From NCBI RefSeq assembly GCF_009604375.1, contig NZ_WEGH01000006.1, forward strand, positions 1 to 64,000: DNA of 64,000 bases. Direction: 5' to 3'. This document shows positions 39,107-47,192 of the stretch, one piece after another. Both the position numbers and the translations under genes were made by a program. The DNA comes from Actinomadura macrotermitis. Lineage in GTDB: Bacteria > Actinomycetota > Actinomycetes > Streptosporangiales > Streptosporangiaceae. Below the pieces are notes generated by a model that was given only the letters and a program-made list of their open reading frames with translations, was not told the DNA's origin and did not search any database. Positions within the stretch are counted from its first letter, which is position 1, and every line of letters begins with the position of its first letter.

Positions 39107-40005
39107 GCGGGGCGCCTCTCGCGCAGCGCCCGCAGGTAGCCGAGCGCGATCACCAGGTTGACCAGGATCATCACCAGGGAGATCGCGGCGCCGAAGCCGA
39201 GCCGGCCGTCGCCGAGCGCGGTCCGGTAGACGTAGACGGCCAGGATCTCCGAGCGGTGGTCGGGGCCGCCCGCGGTGATGAGGAACGGGGTGAAGTCGTT
39301 GAACGTCCACAGGCTGACCAGCAGCAGGCTCGTCAGCACGTGGCCGCGGATGCGCGGGAACACCGCGTCGCGCAGCGTCTGCCAGGTGGTGGCGCCCGCC
39401 AGGCGCGCGGTCTCCAGGTGCGAGGGCGGCACGTTCCCGAGCGCCGCGCCGTAGAGCATCATCGAGAACGCGGTGCCGCGCCAGACGTTGAACACGATGA
39501 CGCAGGCGAGCGGATGGTCCAGCAGCCAGGCGGTGCCGGGGGTGCCGAGCAGCGCGTTCAGCGTCCCGGCGTCGCGGTCCAGCAGCGCGATCCACAGGAA
39601 CGCGATCACCGAGCCCGGCAGGATCCAGGCGAGCAGCACCAGTCCCTCCACCAGCCGTTTCACCGGGCCGGCGCGGTCGCGCAGCACCCAGGCGAGGGCG
39701 AAGCCGAGGACGGTCTGGCCCGCGATGGCCGAGCCGCCGACGAACTGCAGCGTCAGCCACAGCGAGTGGTGGAACTCCCCGTCGCCGAGCACGCCGGTGT
39801 AGTTCTCGGCGCCGACGAACCGGGGCCGCGCCGCCGCGACGCCGGTGAGGCGGTAGTCGGTGACGCCGAGGTAGAGCGTCCAGAGGGCCGGGAAGACCAG
39901 GAAGACGGCGATGAGGACGAGCGCGGGGGCGACGAACGCCGCCGCCCCGCGCCGTCCGAGCACCGCGGAACCCGTCTCAGCCGGTGGCGACGTTGCCGGC
40001 GCCAC
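39103..40005 (-). CDS. Carbohydrate ABC transporter permease, MalF type
   Basis: The 300-residue protein has six membrane helices, the YTGVLGDGEFHHSLWLT entry segment, and the EAA loop ETARLAGATTWQTLRDAVFP. Length is short compared with E. coli MalF because it lacks the large P2 loop, as usual in actinobacteria. AGGGG precedes the GTG start, which lies 29 bp inside the end of the binding-protein gene. It acts in the cytoplasmic membrane with the MalG-type permease. Confidence 0.9.
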   Translation of the reverse strand: MAPATSPPAETGSAVLGRRGAAAFVAPALVLIAVFLVFPALWTLYLGVTDYRLTGVAAARPRFVGAENYTGVLGDGEFHHSLWLTLQFVGGSAIAGQTVLGFALAWVLRDRAGPVKRLVEGLVLLAWILPGSVIAFLWIALLDRDAGTLNALLGTPGTAWLLDHPLACVIVFNVWRGTAFSMMLYGAALGNVPPSHLETARLAGATTWQTLRDAVFPRIRGHVLTSLLLVSLWTFNDFTPFLITAGGPDHRSEILAVYVYRTALGDGRLGFGAAISLVMILVNLVIALGYLRALRERRPA

Positions 40006-41389
40006 CGACGATCCCCTCCAGCTTCTTCGTGTACTGCGCGGCGGCCTCGTCGGGGGATTTACCGGACACGACGGCGGCGGTGGCCTCCTGCAGCGCGGCC
40101 GACACCTGCGGGTACAGCGCGATGCCGGGCCGGTAGGCGGTCAGCGGCAGCACCTTGCCGGCGATGAACGACAGCAGCGGGTCGCCCTTGAGGATCTCGC
40201 GGTTGACGTCGTCGCGGGAGGTGATCTCGGGGGTGCCGGCGGTGCGGGCCTTGTGCATCTCCGGCGAGTTCATGAACGCCAGCAGCTCGAACGCCTGCTG
40301 CGGGTGCTTGGTGCTGGGATTGAGGACGGTGACCGCGCCGCCCGACATGCTGACGTGCGACTGGCCCCGGATGCCCTTGCCCGGCGCGATGGCGGGGATC
40401 AGTGCATACCCGACGTCCTGGTCGCGGGACGGCATCTTGGCGACGCCGGTCTTCGGGTTGATGACGTCGCGCCAGAAGTAGTCGCCCTCGGCCAGGATGC
40501 CGATCTTCCCGGCGGCGAACTCGGCGAACGACTTGTCGCGGCCCTTGGCCTCCTGCTGGAGCCGGGGATCGCCGAGACCCTCCCGGTAGATCGCCGAGTA
40601 CAGCGCCAGGACCTGCTTGAACGCCGCGCCGCCGCCCGTCCACTTGCCGTTCGCGTAGATCTCCGCGCCCGCCCCGGCCAGCAGCGGCAGCACGCCCTGC
40701 ATGCTGGTCGCCTCGCCCATCGCGGTGCCCGCGTCGAGCTGGATCGGGGTGACGCCGGGGACCTTCTTCAGCGCGCGCCCGGCGGTGCGCAGGTCGTCCC
40801 AGCTGTTCGGCTGCCAGTTCGCGGGCAGCCCGGCCCGCGCGAACAGCCTCTTGTTGTAGTAGAGGACGCGGCCGTCGGTGCCCGCCGGGATGCCGTAGCG
40901 CTTGCCCTGGAACGTCGCCAGGCCCTGCACGGCCTTGGGGATCTGCGCCCAGCCGTCCCAGGCGTCGGCGCGCGGCCCGGCGACGTCCGCGAGCGGGCGC
41001 AGATAGCCCGCCTGCGCGAACTCACCGACCCAGATGCCGTCGATGTCCATGATGTCGGCGCCGGAGCGGGACTTCAGGTCGAGCGAGAGCTTGGTCTTGT
41101 ACGGCTCGTCGTCGACGCCCGACCCCTGGAAGACCACCTTCGCGGTGATCCCCTTGGCCTTCTGCGCGGCGACGAACCGCGGGATCACCGTCTCGGTGAT
41201 CCACTCGGCCTCGCCGGTGTTCTTGCCGCCCTCGATGGCGTTGCGGGCGATCGTCAGGGTGTAGTTCCTCGCCTTGGCGCCCCGGTCCGGGTCGCCCGGC
41301 GAGCCGCCGCCCGAGCAGCCGGCGAGGGCCGTGCCCGCCAGGGCGAGCGCGGCCGCCGCCGCGATGGTGCGCCGTCCGGAATGGTCCAC
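39977..41389 (-). CDS. Sugar ABC transporter substrate-binding lipoprotein
   Basis: The 470-residue protein has an N-terminal signal with lipobox LAGC (about residues 22-25), so it should be lipid-anchored outside the membrane. The body is a CUT1-type extracellular solute-binding protein (family 1): FVAAQKAKGITAKVVFQGSG, DIMDIDGIWVGEFAQAGYL, YYNKRLFARAGLP and NWQPNSWDDL. I chose GTG 41389 because GGGAGG lies five bases upstream and the signal peptide then has normal length. It leads the six-gene operon. The ligand is probably a manno-oligosaccharide or phosphorylated glycan, judged from the GH38 and PHP genes downstream. Confidence 0.92.
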   Translation of the reverse strand: MDHSGRRTIAAAAALALAGTALAGCSGGGSPGDPDRGAKARNYTLTIARNAIEGGKNTGEAEWITETVIPRFVAAQKAKGITAKVVFQGSGVDDEPYKTKLSLDLKSRSGADIMDIDGIWVGEFAQAGYLRPLADVAGPRADAWDGWAQIPKAVQGLATFQGKRYGIPAGTDGRVLYYNKRLFARAGLPANWQPNSWDDLRTAGRALKKVPGVTPIQLDAGTAMGEATSMQGVLPLLAGAGAEIYANGKWTGGGAAFKQVLALYSAIYREGLGDPRLQQEAKGRDKSFAEFAAGKIGILAEGDYFWRDVINPKTGVAKMPSRDQDVGYALIPAIAPGKGIRGQSHVSMSGGAVTVLNPSTKHPQQAFELLAFMNSPEMHKARTAGTPEITSRDDVNREILKGDPLLSFIAGKVLPLTAYRPGIALYPQVSAALQEATAAVVSGKSPDEAAAQYTKKLEGIVGGAGNVATG

Positions 41390-41466
41390 GGTGACCTCCC
41401 TACGCGTCACCGCCAACGTGACCCAGGACGGCGATCACGTAAAGACCCCAACCGGGTCCGCGCGGG

Positions 41467-42306
41467 TCAGGGGTCCAGGCGCTCCGCCGCGTGCGTCGCG
41501 AACGCCTCCATCGCCTTGGCCGTGATCGGGCCGGGCGCGGCGGGCAGCTCGGTGTCGTCGACCTTGGCGATCGGCTGGACGTCGCGGGTGGTGGAGACCA
41601 GGAACGCCTCCTCGGCGCGGTACAGGTCCGCCAGGGGGACGTCCTCCTCCTCGGCGCCGAACCACTCCAGCACCAGCGCCCGGGTGACGCCGGCCAGGCA
41701 GCCCGCCGACAGCGGCGGGGTCAGCAGCCGCCCGCCCAGCACCACGAAGATGTTGCTGCCGGTGCCCTCGCACAGGTTCCCGGCGAGGTTGCCGAAGATC
41801 GCCTCGCCGCCGCCGCGCTGCTTGGCGTACGCCAGCGCCATCGCGGCGTCGGCGTAGGACGTGGTCTTCAGGCCGGCGAGTGCGCCGCGCTCGTTGCGCG
41901 GCCACGGCACCACCGTGACGTTCGCCGTCGCCGGGAACGGCTTCTGCTCGCCCGCGACGACCGAGATCGTGGTGCCCTCGTCGCCGCGGTCCGAGCCGAG
42001 CGGGCCGGGGCCGCTCGTGTAGGTGATGCGCACCCGCGCCAGCGGGTGCTTCGGGCCGGCCGCCAGCACCTCCAGGACGCCCTGGGCGATCGCGTCCTGG
42101 TCGGGCTCGGGCAGGCCGAGCCCGGCCGCCGAGCGGGCGAGGCGCCGCAGATGCCGGGTGAGCGCGAACGGCTCGCCGTGCTGGGCCTTCACCGTCTCGA
42201 AGACGCCGTCGCCGACCAGCATGCCGTGGTCCAGGACCGAGACCTTCGCCTCGGCCGGATCCACCAGGTCACCGTTCAGCCAGATCTTGCCCTGCTCCGC
42301 CGTCAC
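41467..42306 (-). CDS. pabC: Class IV aminotransferase, aminodeoxychorismate lyase-like
   Basis: The 279-residue PLP enzyme has the class IV fold: DHGMLVGDGVFETVK near the start, the PLP Lys in LKTTSY (about residue 155), and EGTGSNIFVV with the phosphate-binding segment AGVTRALVLE. The family includes aminodeoxychorismate lyase, branched-chain and D-amino acid aminotransferases. Overlap of 38 bp with the chorismate-binding gene upstream favours PabC, which releases pyruvate from ADC to make 4-aminobenzoate for folate. A glutamine amidotransferase (PabA) is not in the window. It could alternatively serve a secondary-metabolite pABA pathway. Confidence 0.78.
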   Translation of the reverse strand: MTAEQGKIWLNGDLVDPAEAKVSVLDHGMLVGDGVFETVKAQHGEPFALTRHLRRLARSAAGLGLPEPDQDAIAQGVLEVLAAGPKHPLARVRITYTSGPGPLGSDRGDEGTTISVVAGEQKPFPATANVTVVPWPRNERGALAGLKTTSYADAAMALAYAKQRGGGEAIFGNLAGNLCEGTGSNIFVVLGGRLLTPPLSAGCLAGVTRALVLEWFGAEEEDVPLADLYRAEEAFLVSTTRDVQPIAKVDDTELPAAPGPITAKAMEAFATHAAERLDP

Positions 42307-43282
42307 GGGATGCCACCTCCAGTAGCCGAGCCGCCTTCAGCTCGGTCTCGCGCCATTCGCCGCGTGGGTCGGACCCCCAGGTGATGCCGGCGCCGGTGCC
42401 GAAGCGCAGCAGCCCGTCCTCCGCCCAGAAGGTCCGGATGCCGACCGCGAGGGCGGCGCGCCGGGAGTCCGCGTCCACCCAGCCGATGGCCCCACAGTAC
42501 GGCCCCCGGGGCACCGGTTCGAGCCCATCGAGCAAGGTCAGCGCGCTGGACTTCGGCGCGCCGGTGACCGAGCCCGGCGGGAAGGTCGCCGCGAGCAGTT
42601 CGGGCCACCCGGCGGACGGCTCGAGCCGGGCCCGGACCGTCGAGACCAGATGCACCAGCCCCGGGTGCTCCTCGACCTCGCAGAGGCCCGGCACGACGAC
42701 CGAGCCGGGCACCGCCACCCGGCCGAGGTCGTTGCGGACCAGGTCGACGATCATCACGTTCTCCGCGTGGTCCTTCGGCAGCAGGTCCGCGGCGGTGCGG
42801 CCGGTGCCCTTGATGGGCCGCGACACCACCACCTCGCCGTCGCGCGCCAGGTACAGCTCGGGCGAGGCCGAGGCGAGGTGCAGGCCCGGCAGGCGGAGCG
42901 TCATCGCGTGCGGGGCGGGGTTGCCGCGGGCGAGGCGCCGGCCGAGGCCGGCGATGTCGGCGCGCGGGTCCAGCGGCGCCGACAGGACGCGGCACAGGTT
43001 GGCCTGGTAGACGACCCCCTCGGCGATCGCGGCGCGGATCCGCTCGACGCCCCGCACGTAGGCGTCCTCGTCCAGGGACGTGGTCCACTCCCCCGGCGCC
43101 CGCCAGGGGCCGTCCGGATGCGGCGCCGGGCGGACGTCGTCGAAGCGGGCGCACGTGACCTTGCCCTCGTAGGTGACCACGACGGCCCACCAGCCGCGCG
43201 AGTCCAGCGCGGCCGGATCGGAGGTCACGTCGGCCAGGCCGGTCGCCAGCAGCCCGCCGACGTGCGCGAACGCATCGTTCAT
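42269..43282 (-). CDS. pabB: Chorismate-binding protein, aminodeoxychorismate synthase component I-like
   Basis: The 337-residue protein is a short member of the anthranilate/ADC synthase component I family. It has the active-site motifs PIKGTGR, MIVDLVRNDLGR, FPPGSVTGAPK and GAGITWGSDP. The N-terminal lobe is reduced compared with E. coli PabB (453 residues), which is common in actinobacterial homologues. It should convert chorismate with ammonia or glutamine-derived ammonia to aminodeoxychorismate. Coupling to the class IV aminotransferase gene supports folate rather than tryptophan synthesis. The ArsR gene ends 19 bp upstream on the same strand. Confidence 0.8.
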   Translation of the reverse strand: MNDAFAHVGGLLATGLADVTSDPAALDSRGWWAVVVTYEGKVTCARFDDVRPAPHPDGPWRAPGEWTTSLDEDAYVRGVERIRAAIAEGVVYQANLCRVLSAPLDPRADIAGLGRRLARGNPAPHAMTLRLPGLHLASASPELYLARDGEVVVSRPIKGTGRTAADLLPKDHAENVMIVDLVRNDLGRVAVPGSVVVPGLCEVEEHPGLVHLVSTVRARLEPSAGWPELLAATFPPGSVTGAPKSSALTLLDGLEPVPRGPYCGAIGWVDADSRRAALAVGIRTFWAEDGLLRFGTGAGITWGSDPRGEWRETELKAARLLEVASRDGGAGQDLAER

Positions 43283-43301
43283 GCGGACCAGTGTGCCCTG
43301 C

Positions 43302-44000
43302 CTAAGGGAGCACGCAGCCGAAGGCGTCGGCGAGGCCGCCGCGGCCCGCCGCGGTGACCGCCAGGGCGCGGCGCGCGGCGCCCCGCTCGAACCAGTCGAG
43401 CTCGATCATGCGGTCGGTGAGGGCGGCACCGAGCACGCCGTTCAGATGCGGGCGCCGCTCCGTCCAGTCCAGGCACCGCCAGGCGAAACGGCGGCGGGAC
43501 CGGCGCAGCTGCGCGACGTCCAGGCCGATGCCGGCGAAACGCTCCTCGCCCTTGTCGGTGACCGCGTAGGACTCGTCGCCGTCCTGCTCGATGAGACCGC
43601 CGTCCAGCAGCGCCGCGAACAGCGCGACGCCCGCCTCGCCCGCCAGATGGTCGTAGCAGGTGCGCGCCTCGTGCAGGCGGCGCGCGTCGCGCGACTGGCG
43701 CAGACTGCGCACCCGCACCGGCCCGCTGAGCCGGCTGAGCGCCTCCACCACCTGCGCGATCTCGGGGCCCGTGAGCCGGTAGTAGCGGTGCCGGCCCTGC
43801 TTCACGACGGTGACCATGCCGCCGTCCAGCAGCTTGGCCAGATGGGCGCTCGCGGTCTGCGCGCTGACGCCCGCCGCCCGCGCCAGCTCCCCCGCCGCGA
43901 GCGGACGGCCGTCCAGCAGGACGTTCAGCATCGCCGCCCGTGCCCGGTCGGCGAGCAGCGCGGCGACGGGTGCGAAGTCGGAACCGTAGGAGTCGGACAT
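43302..44000 (-). CDS. ArsR-type winged-helix regulator
   Basis: The 232-residue protein has a winged helix-turn-helix in its first 85 residues (LAAGELARAAGVSAQTASAHL, given as LAAGELARAAGV and SAQTASAHLAKL, then the wing KQGRHRYYRL). A long C-terminal domain follows that contains a CYDHLAGE segment, the part shared with cysteine/thiol- or metal-responsive ArsR proteins of actinobacteria. It is longer than metal-sensing ArsR proteins (about 110 residues), and no arsenical or metal exporter is nearby. ATG 44000 is preferred over the longer frame that reads through the tRNA promoter region. It may be cotranscribed with pabB/pabC. Confidence 0.85.
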   Translation of the reverse strand: MSDSYGSDFAPVAALLADRARAAMLNVLLDGRPLAAGELARAAGVSAQTASAHLAKLLDGGMVTVVKQGRHRYYRLTGPEIAQVVEALSRLSGPVRVRSLRQSRDARRLHEARTCYDHLAGEAGVALFAALLDGGLIEQDGDESYAVTDKGEERFAGIGLDVAQLRRSRRRFAWRCLDWTERRPHLNGVLGAALTDRMIELDWFERGAARRALAVTAAGRGGLADAFGCVLP

Positions 44001-44077
44001 GCCACGACTGTAGGCCGGGAACGCTTCGGCACCCGTCGAAAGATCTACCCGCCTGTGCCGGGCGCCCCGCGAAACCG

Positions 44078-44108
44078 GTTTGGGGTTCTCCGGAGAACGC
44101 GCTAATGT
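44078..44108 (+). promoter_or_regulatory. Likely promoter of the tRNA cluster, with a perfect palindrome
   Basis: A -10-like TAATGT lies at 44103-44108 with GTTTGG at 44078-44083 as a weak -35. The spacer contains the perfect 14-bp palindrome GTTCTCCGGAGAAC (44085-44098). It is 60 bp before the first tRNA. The palindrome inside the spacer suggests repressor control or DNA structure, which is unusual for a tRNA promoter. Confidence 0.4.
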
Positions 44109-44167
44109 TCTCCATGTCGCCGCAAGGGACCGCCCCCCACAAGGGGAAACGGGACCGGGCAGCACAC

Positions 44168-44239
44168 GCGGAAGTGGCTCAGGGGTAGAGCATCACCTTG
44201 CCAAGGTGAGGGTCGCGGGTTCAAATCCCGTCTTCCGCT
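44168..44239 (+). tRNA. tRNA-Gly(GCC)
   Basis: Acceptor stem GCGGAAG/CTTCCGC, anticodon loop TTGCCAA in the stem CACCT/AGGTG, and T-loop GGTTCAAATCC are intact; the 3' CCA is not encoded. It reads GGC/GGT codons. It is the first of three tRNAs on the plus strand, separated by 39 and 31 bp. Confidence 0.95.
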
Positions 44240-44278
44240 CTGAGGGGCCTAGCAGGCTACCGAGCAAGGTCTCGCTTT

Positions 44279-44349
44279 GGTGGAGTGGCCGAGAGGCGAG
44301 GCAACGGCCTGCAAAGCCGTGTACACGGGTTCAAATCCCGTCTCCACCT
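44279..44349 (+). tRNA. tRNA-Cys(GCA)
   Basis: Acceptor GGTGGAG/CTCCACC, anticodon GCA in the loop CTGCAAA closed by CGGC/GCCG pairing, and a standard T-arm are visible. CCA is not encoded. The gene is second in the Gly-Cys-Val cluster, an order frequently seen in actinobacteria. Confidence 0.94.
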
Positions 44350-44380
44350 CAAGGCCTACTGCCTGGCAGTGGGCTTGCAC

Positions 44381-44452
44381 GGACGATTAGCTCAGCGGGA
44401 GAGCGCTTCCCTGACACGGAAGAGGTCACTGGTTCAATCCCAGTATCGTCCA
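44381..44452 (+). tRNA. tRNA-Val(GAC)
   Basis: Acceptor GGACGAT/ATCGTCC, D-arm TTAGCTCAGCGGGAGAG, anticodon loop CTGACAC (anticodon GAC) and T-arm GGTTCAATCC are intact. CCA is not encoded. It differs clearly from the tRNA-Val(CAC) at 28757 in the acceptor and anticodon arms. Confidence 0.95.
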
Positions 44453-44543
44453 CGCGAGTTGGGCCATCGTGGTCGTCGCCCTTCGGGCGGCTTCCCCGGT
44501 GGCCCGCAGTGCTTTCCGGGGGGACGACCCCCCGAGCCCCCCG

Positions 44544-44566
44544 GTGTGGGGGCTCCGCCCCCACAC
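44544..44566. terminator. GC hairpin between the tRNA cluster and the STK-WD40 gene
   Basis: GTGTGGGGG and CCCCCACAC form a perfect 9-bp stem around CTCCG. It sits between the plus-strand tRNA cluster and the 3' end of the minus-strand kinase gene, so it can serve both. No T-run follows. The core GGGGGCTCCGCCCCC recurs widely in actinomycete intergenic DNA. Confidence 0.55.
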
Positions 44567-44620
44567 CCCCGCGCGCGTGGCTGAGGTCGCTCCGGACCTT
44601 TCGGATCCAGGGCCGTCAGG

Positions 44621-46567
44621 TCAGCGGTGGTCGTCGTCGGGCTTCGGCATCTTCCAGATCTTGACCTTCCCGCCGATGCCGGCGGCCAGATACCTTCCGT
44701 CCGCGCTGATCGCCACCGACCAATCCTGCCGGACGTCTGACGTGGTCTTGCGCAGGTTGGCGTTCTTGCGGGTGTCCCACACTTCCAGGGAGCCGTTCTG
44801 TTTGGGAAGGTCCGTTCCCCGGGCGAAGGCGACGACCCTGCTGTCGGGGCTGAACGCCATGTCCGCCGGGTAGCCGCGGCGGCTGAGGGTGTACCTGCTG
44901 CGCCTGGTCGCGACGTCCCACCATGCGACGGTGTCCCGGTCGCTGATCGCGAGCGTCCTCCCGTCGGGACTGAGCGCCACGCGGGCCTCCGGCGCTCGGC
45001 GGACCAGGGCGGTGGAGCGTCCGGTGGCCGGATCCCACAGCAGCACGGCCCCCTCGGCGTCCGCGCTGGCCAGGATCTTGCCGTCGCCGCTGTAGGACAG
45101 TGACATCACGGTGGACTTGTGGCTTTTCAGGGTGGTCCTCACGTGTCCGGTGGCCACGTCCCAGAGCCTGATGTCCTTGCCCCAGTCGGAGGCCATGGTC
45201 TTGCCGTCCGGGGTGAAGACCACGGTGTGGACGGGAGTGCGCTCCCTGAGCGTGGGCAGGGTCGGTGAGCGCTCGATGGGCCGCTGCAGGACGGTGGGGC
45301 GGAACGCCTCTCCTGGTTTCTGACGCCTCCACAGGTAGATGCCGGCGGTGATGGCGGCGGCTATCGCCTTGTCGTCCCTGCTGACGGCGAGCCGGTTCGC
45401 CCAGATCCCGGCGGGGAGCTTGACGGTGGACCGCTTTTTCGTCCGCGGGTTCCATATGACGATCTGCCTGCCGTCGATGATGTGCAGCCTGCCGTCGGGG
45501 CCGAACTGCATCGGGCCGGCACCATCGTCGAGGTCTATCGTGTGCAGCGGTCTCTCCCACACGGTGGGTATCACGGCGGCGGCCAGCGTCGCGACGAGTA
45601 CGACGGCGATCGACCACCTGCCCGTGCGGCTCTGCAGGACGGCTCGTGTCAGGCGTCTCGCCGGGCTCGGCCGTGTGGGTCGATCGGGGCCGGTGACGGT
45701 CCGGGGCTGAGGGGGCGGCGCCCATCCCCCGGGCGCCTCGGGCGGATCGGGCCGGGTGGCGGCCTCCAGCCCGGTGAGGCGGGTCAGGAGCCGCTGTGCG
45801 GTGGGCCGGTCGCCCGGGTGCGCGGCCAGGCACTCCGCGATCACTTCCCGCAGCGGCCCGGGCACCGCGTCCAGGTCGGGGTCGGCCGCCAGGATCCGGC
45901 GGGTGATCAGCGGGACGGCCGGGGCGTCGAACGGGGACCGGCCCGTGGCGGCGAAGACCAGCACCGAGCCCAGCGAGAAGATGTCGGACGCCTCGGTGAT
46001 CTCCCCCTCGCCCACGTGCTCGGGCGACATGTAGGCCCAGCTGCCCAGTACGGCGCCGTGTGCGGTGAAGGTCCCGGCGTCCCGCGCCCGGGCGATGCCG
46101 AAGTCGATGATGCGGGGCTCGCCGGTCTCGGCGAGGACGATGTTGGCGGGCTTGAGGTCGCGGTGGACGATCCCGCTCCGGTGGATCGCGGCCAGCCCCT
46201 CGGCCAGGGCCGCGCCCAGGGCGCGCACCCGCTCGGCGGACATGGCGCCGTCGTCGCGCACCGCCCGGTCGAGGGACCGGCCGGGGATGTAGGCGGTGGC
46301 CATCCACGGCGGCTCCCCGGCGGGGTCGGCGTCGACGACCTCGGCGGTGTAGAAGCCGTGGACCCGCCGGGCGGCCTCGATCTCCCGGGCGAACCGCTCG
46401 CGGAAGTGCGGGGTGCCGGCGTGGTCGGGCCGGATGACCTTCACCGCGACCCTGCGGCCGCCGGGTGACAGGCCCAGGTACACCTGGCCCATGCCGCCCG
46501 CGCCGAGACGCCCCTCCAGCCGGTAGTCGCCGATCCGCCGCGGGTCTCCGGGGAGCAAAGGGTCCAT
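44621..46567 (-). CDS. Receptor-type Ser/Thr kinase with WD40 propeller
   Basis: The 648-residue protein starts with a Hanks-type kinase domain (about 15-265): Lys43 in VAVKVI, HRDLKPAN (135-142), DFG (155-157) and MSPEH. A Pro-rich juxtamembrane segment and one helix (about 310-332, WSIAVVLVATLAAAVIP) follow. The external region (about 340-645) shows WD40-like repeats ending in IVIWNP, IRLWDV, VLLWDP, VAWWDV and LEVWDT. In actinobacteria, PknB-like kinases usually carry PASTA domains; WD40 ectodomains are a different class. It may sense a ligand outside the cell or be tethered to a complex. It is a single gene. The ATG at 46567 has only a weak G-rich stretch before it. Confidence 0.88.
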   Translation of the reverse strand: MDPLLPGDPRRIGDYRLEGRLGAGGMGQVYLGLSPGGRRVAVKVIRPDHAGTPHFRERFAREIEAARRVHGFYTAEVVDADPAGEPPWMATAYIPGRSLDRAVRDDGAMSAERVRALGAALAEGLAAIHRSGIVHRDLKPANIVLAETGEPRIIDFGIARARDAGTFTAHGAVLGSWAYMSPEHVGEGEITEASDIFSLGSVLVFAATGRSPFDAPAVPLITRRILAADPDLDAVPGPLREVIAECLAAHPGDRPTAQRLLTRLTGLEAATRPDPPEAPGGWAPPPQPRTVTGPDRPTRPSPARRLTRAVLQSRTGRWSIAVVLVATLAAAVIPTVWERPLHTIDLDDGAGPMQFGPDGRLHIIDGRQIVIWNPRTKKRSTVKLPAGIWANRLAVSRDDKAIAAAITAGIYLWRRQKPGEAFRPTVLQRPIERSPTLPTLRERTPVHTVVFTPDGKTMASDWGKDIRLWDVATGHVRTTLKSHKSTVMSLSYSGDGKILASADAEGAVLLWDPATGRSTALVRRAPEARVALSPDGRTLAISDRDTVAWWDVATRRSRYTLSRRGYPADMAFSPDSRVVAFARGTDLPKQNGSLEVWDTRKNANLRKTTSDVRQDWSVAISADGRYLAAGIGGKVKIWKMPKPDDDHR

Positions 46568-46736
46568 TCGGCCGCCCATCGTCGAGGAGGAACCGGAGGC
46601 GCCGGCGGGCCTCCGCACGCCCGGCACAGCTCGGATCGTGTCAAAGAACAGACCGCCTGCGCACCCTTTCGGCTCCGTGCGTCCCGGCCGGGCGGCACGC
46701 ACGGGATCACCGGCCGCCCGTCCGTAGAATCGGGGC

Positions 46737-47192
46737 ATGACGGTGGACATGCTGGCCCTGGATGCGCAGGTGTGCTTCGCGGTGCACCGGGCGTCGCGGG
46801 CGTTCGACGCGCTCTACCGGACCGAGCTGCGCGACCTCGGGCTGACCTACCCGCAGTACCTGGTCATGCTGGCGCTCTGGGAGGAGGACGGCCCGACCGT
46901 CAAGCGGCTCGGCGAGCGGCTGCGGCTGGACTCGGGGACGCTGTCGCCGCTGCTGAAGCGGCTGGAGGCGGCCGGGATGGTGGAGCGGGTGCGCAGCCGC
47001 GCCGACGAGCGGTCGGTGTCGGTGCACCTCACCGGGCAGGGCGCCGCGCTGCGGTCGCGGGCCGCCGAGGTGCCGCGCCGGATCCTTGCGTCCACCGGCC
47101 TGGACCTGCGTGAGCTCGCGGACCTGCACGCCACGCTCGGCCGGGTGACCGAGCGGCTGGACGCGGCGGCGCGGGCGGCTAGGCCAGAGTGA
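46737..47192 (+). CDS. ohrR: MarR-family organic hydroperoxide sensor
   Basis: The 151-residue protein has the OhrR pattern: the peroxidatic Cys in DAQVCFAVHRASRAF (Cys13), the Tyr in LTYPQYLVM, a winged helix with TVKRLGERLRLDSGTLSPLLKRLE (in two parts, TVKRLGERLRLDSG and TLSPLLKRLE), and the wing RSRADERSVSVHLT. Oxidation of this Cys by organic peroxides releases the repressor from DNA. The usual partner gene ohr is not in the window; the adjacent genes are a kinase (divergent) and a P450 (convergent, 14-bp overlap). It could therefore control a distant ohr or the P450. Confidence 0.83.
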   Translation: MTVDMLALDAQVCFAVHRASRAFDALYRTELRDLGLTYPQYLVMLALWEEDGPTVKRLGERLRLDSGTLSPLLKRLEAAGMVERVRSRADERSVSVHLTGQGAALRSRAAEVPRRILASTGLDLRELADLHATLGRVTERLDAAARAARPE

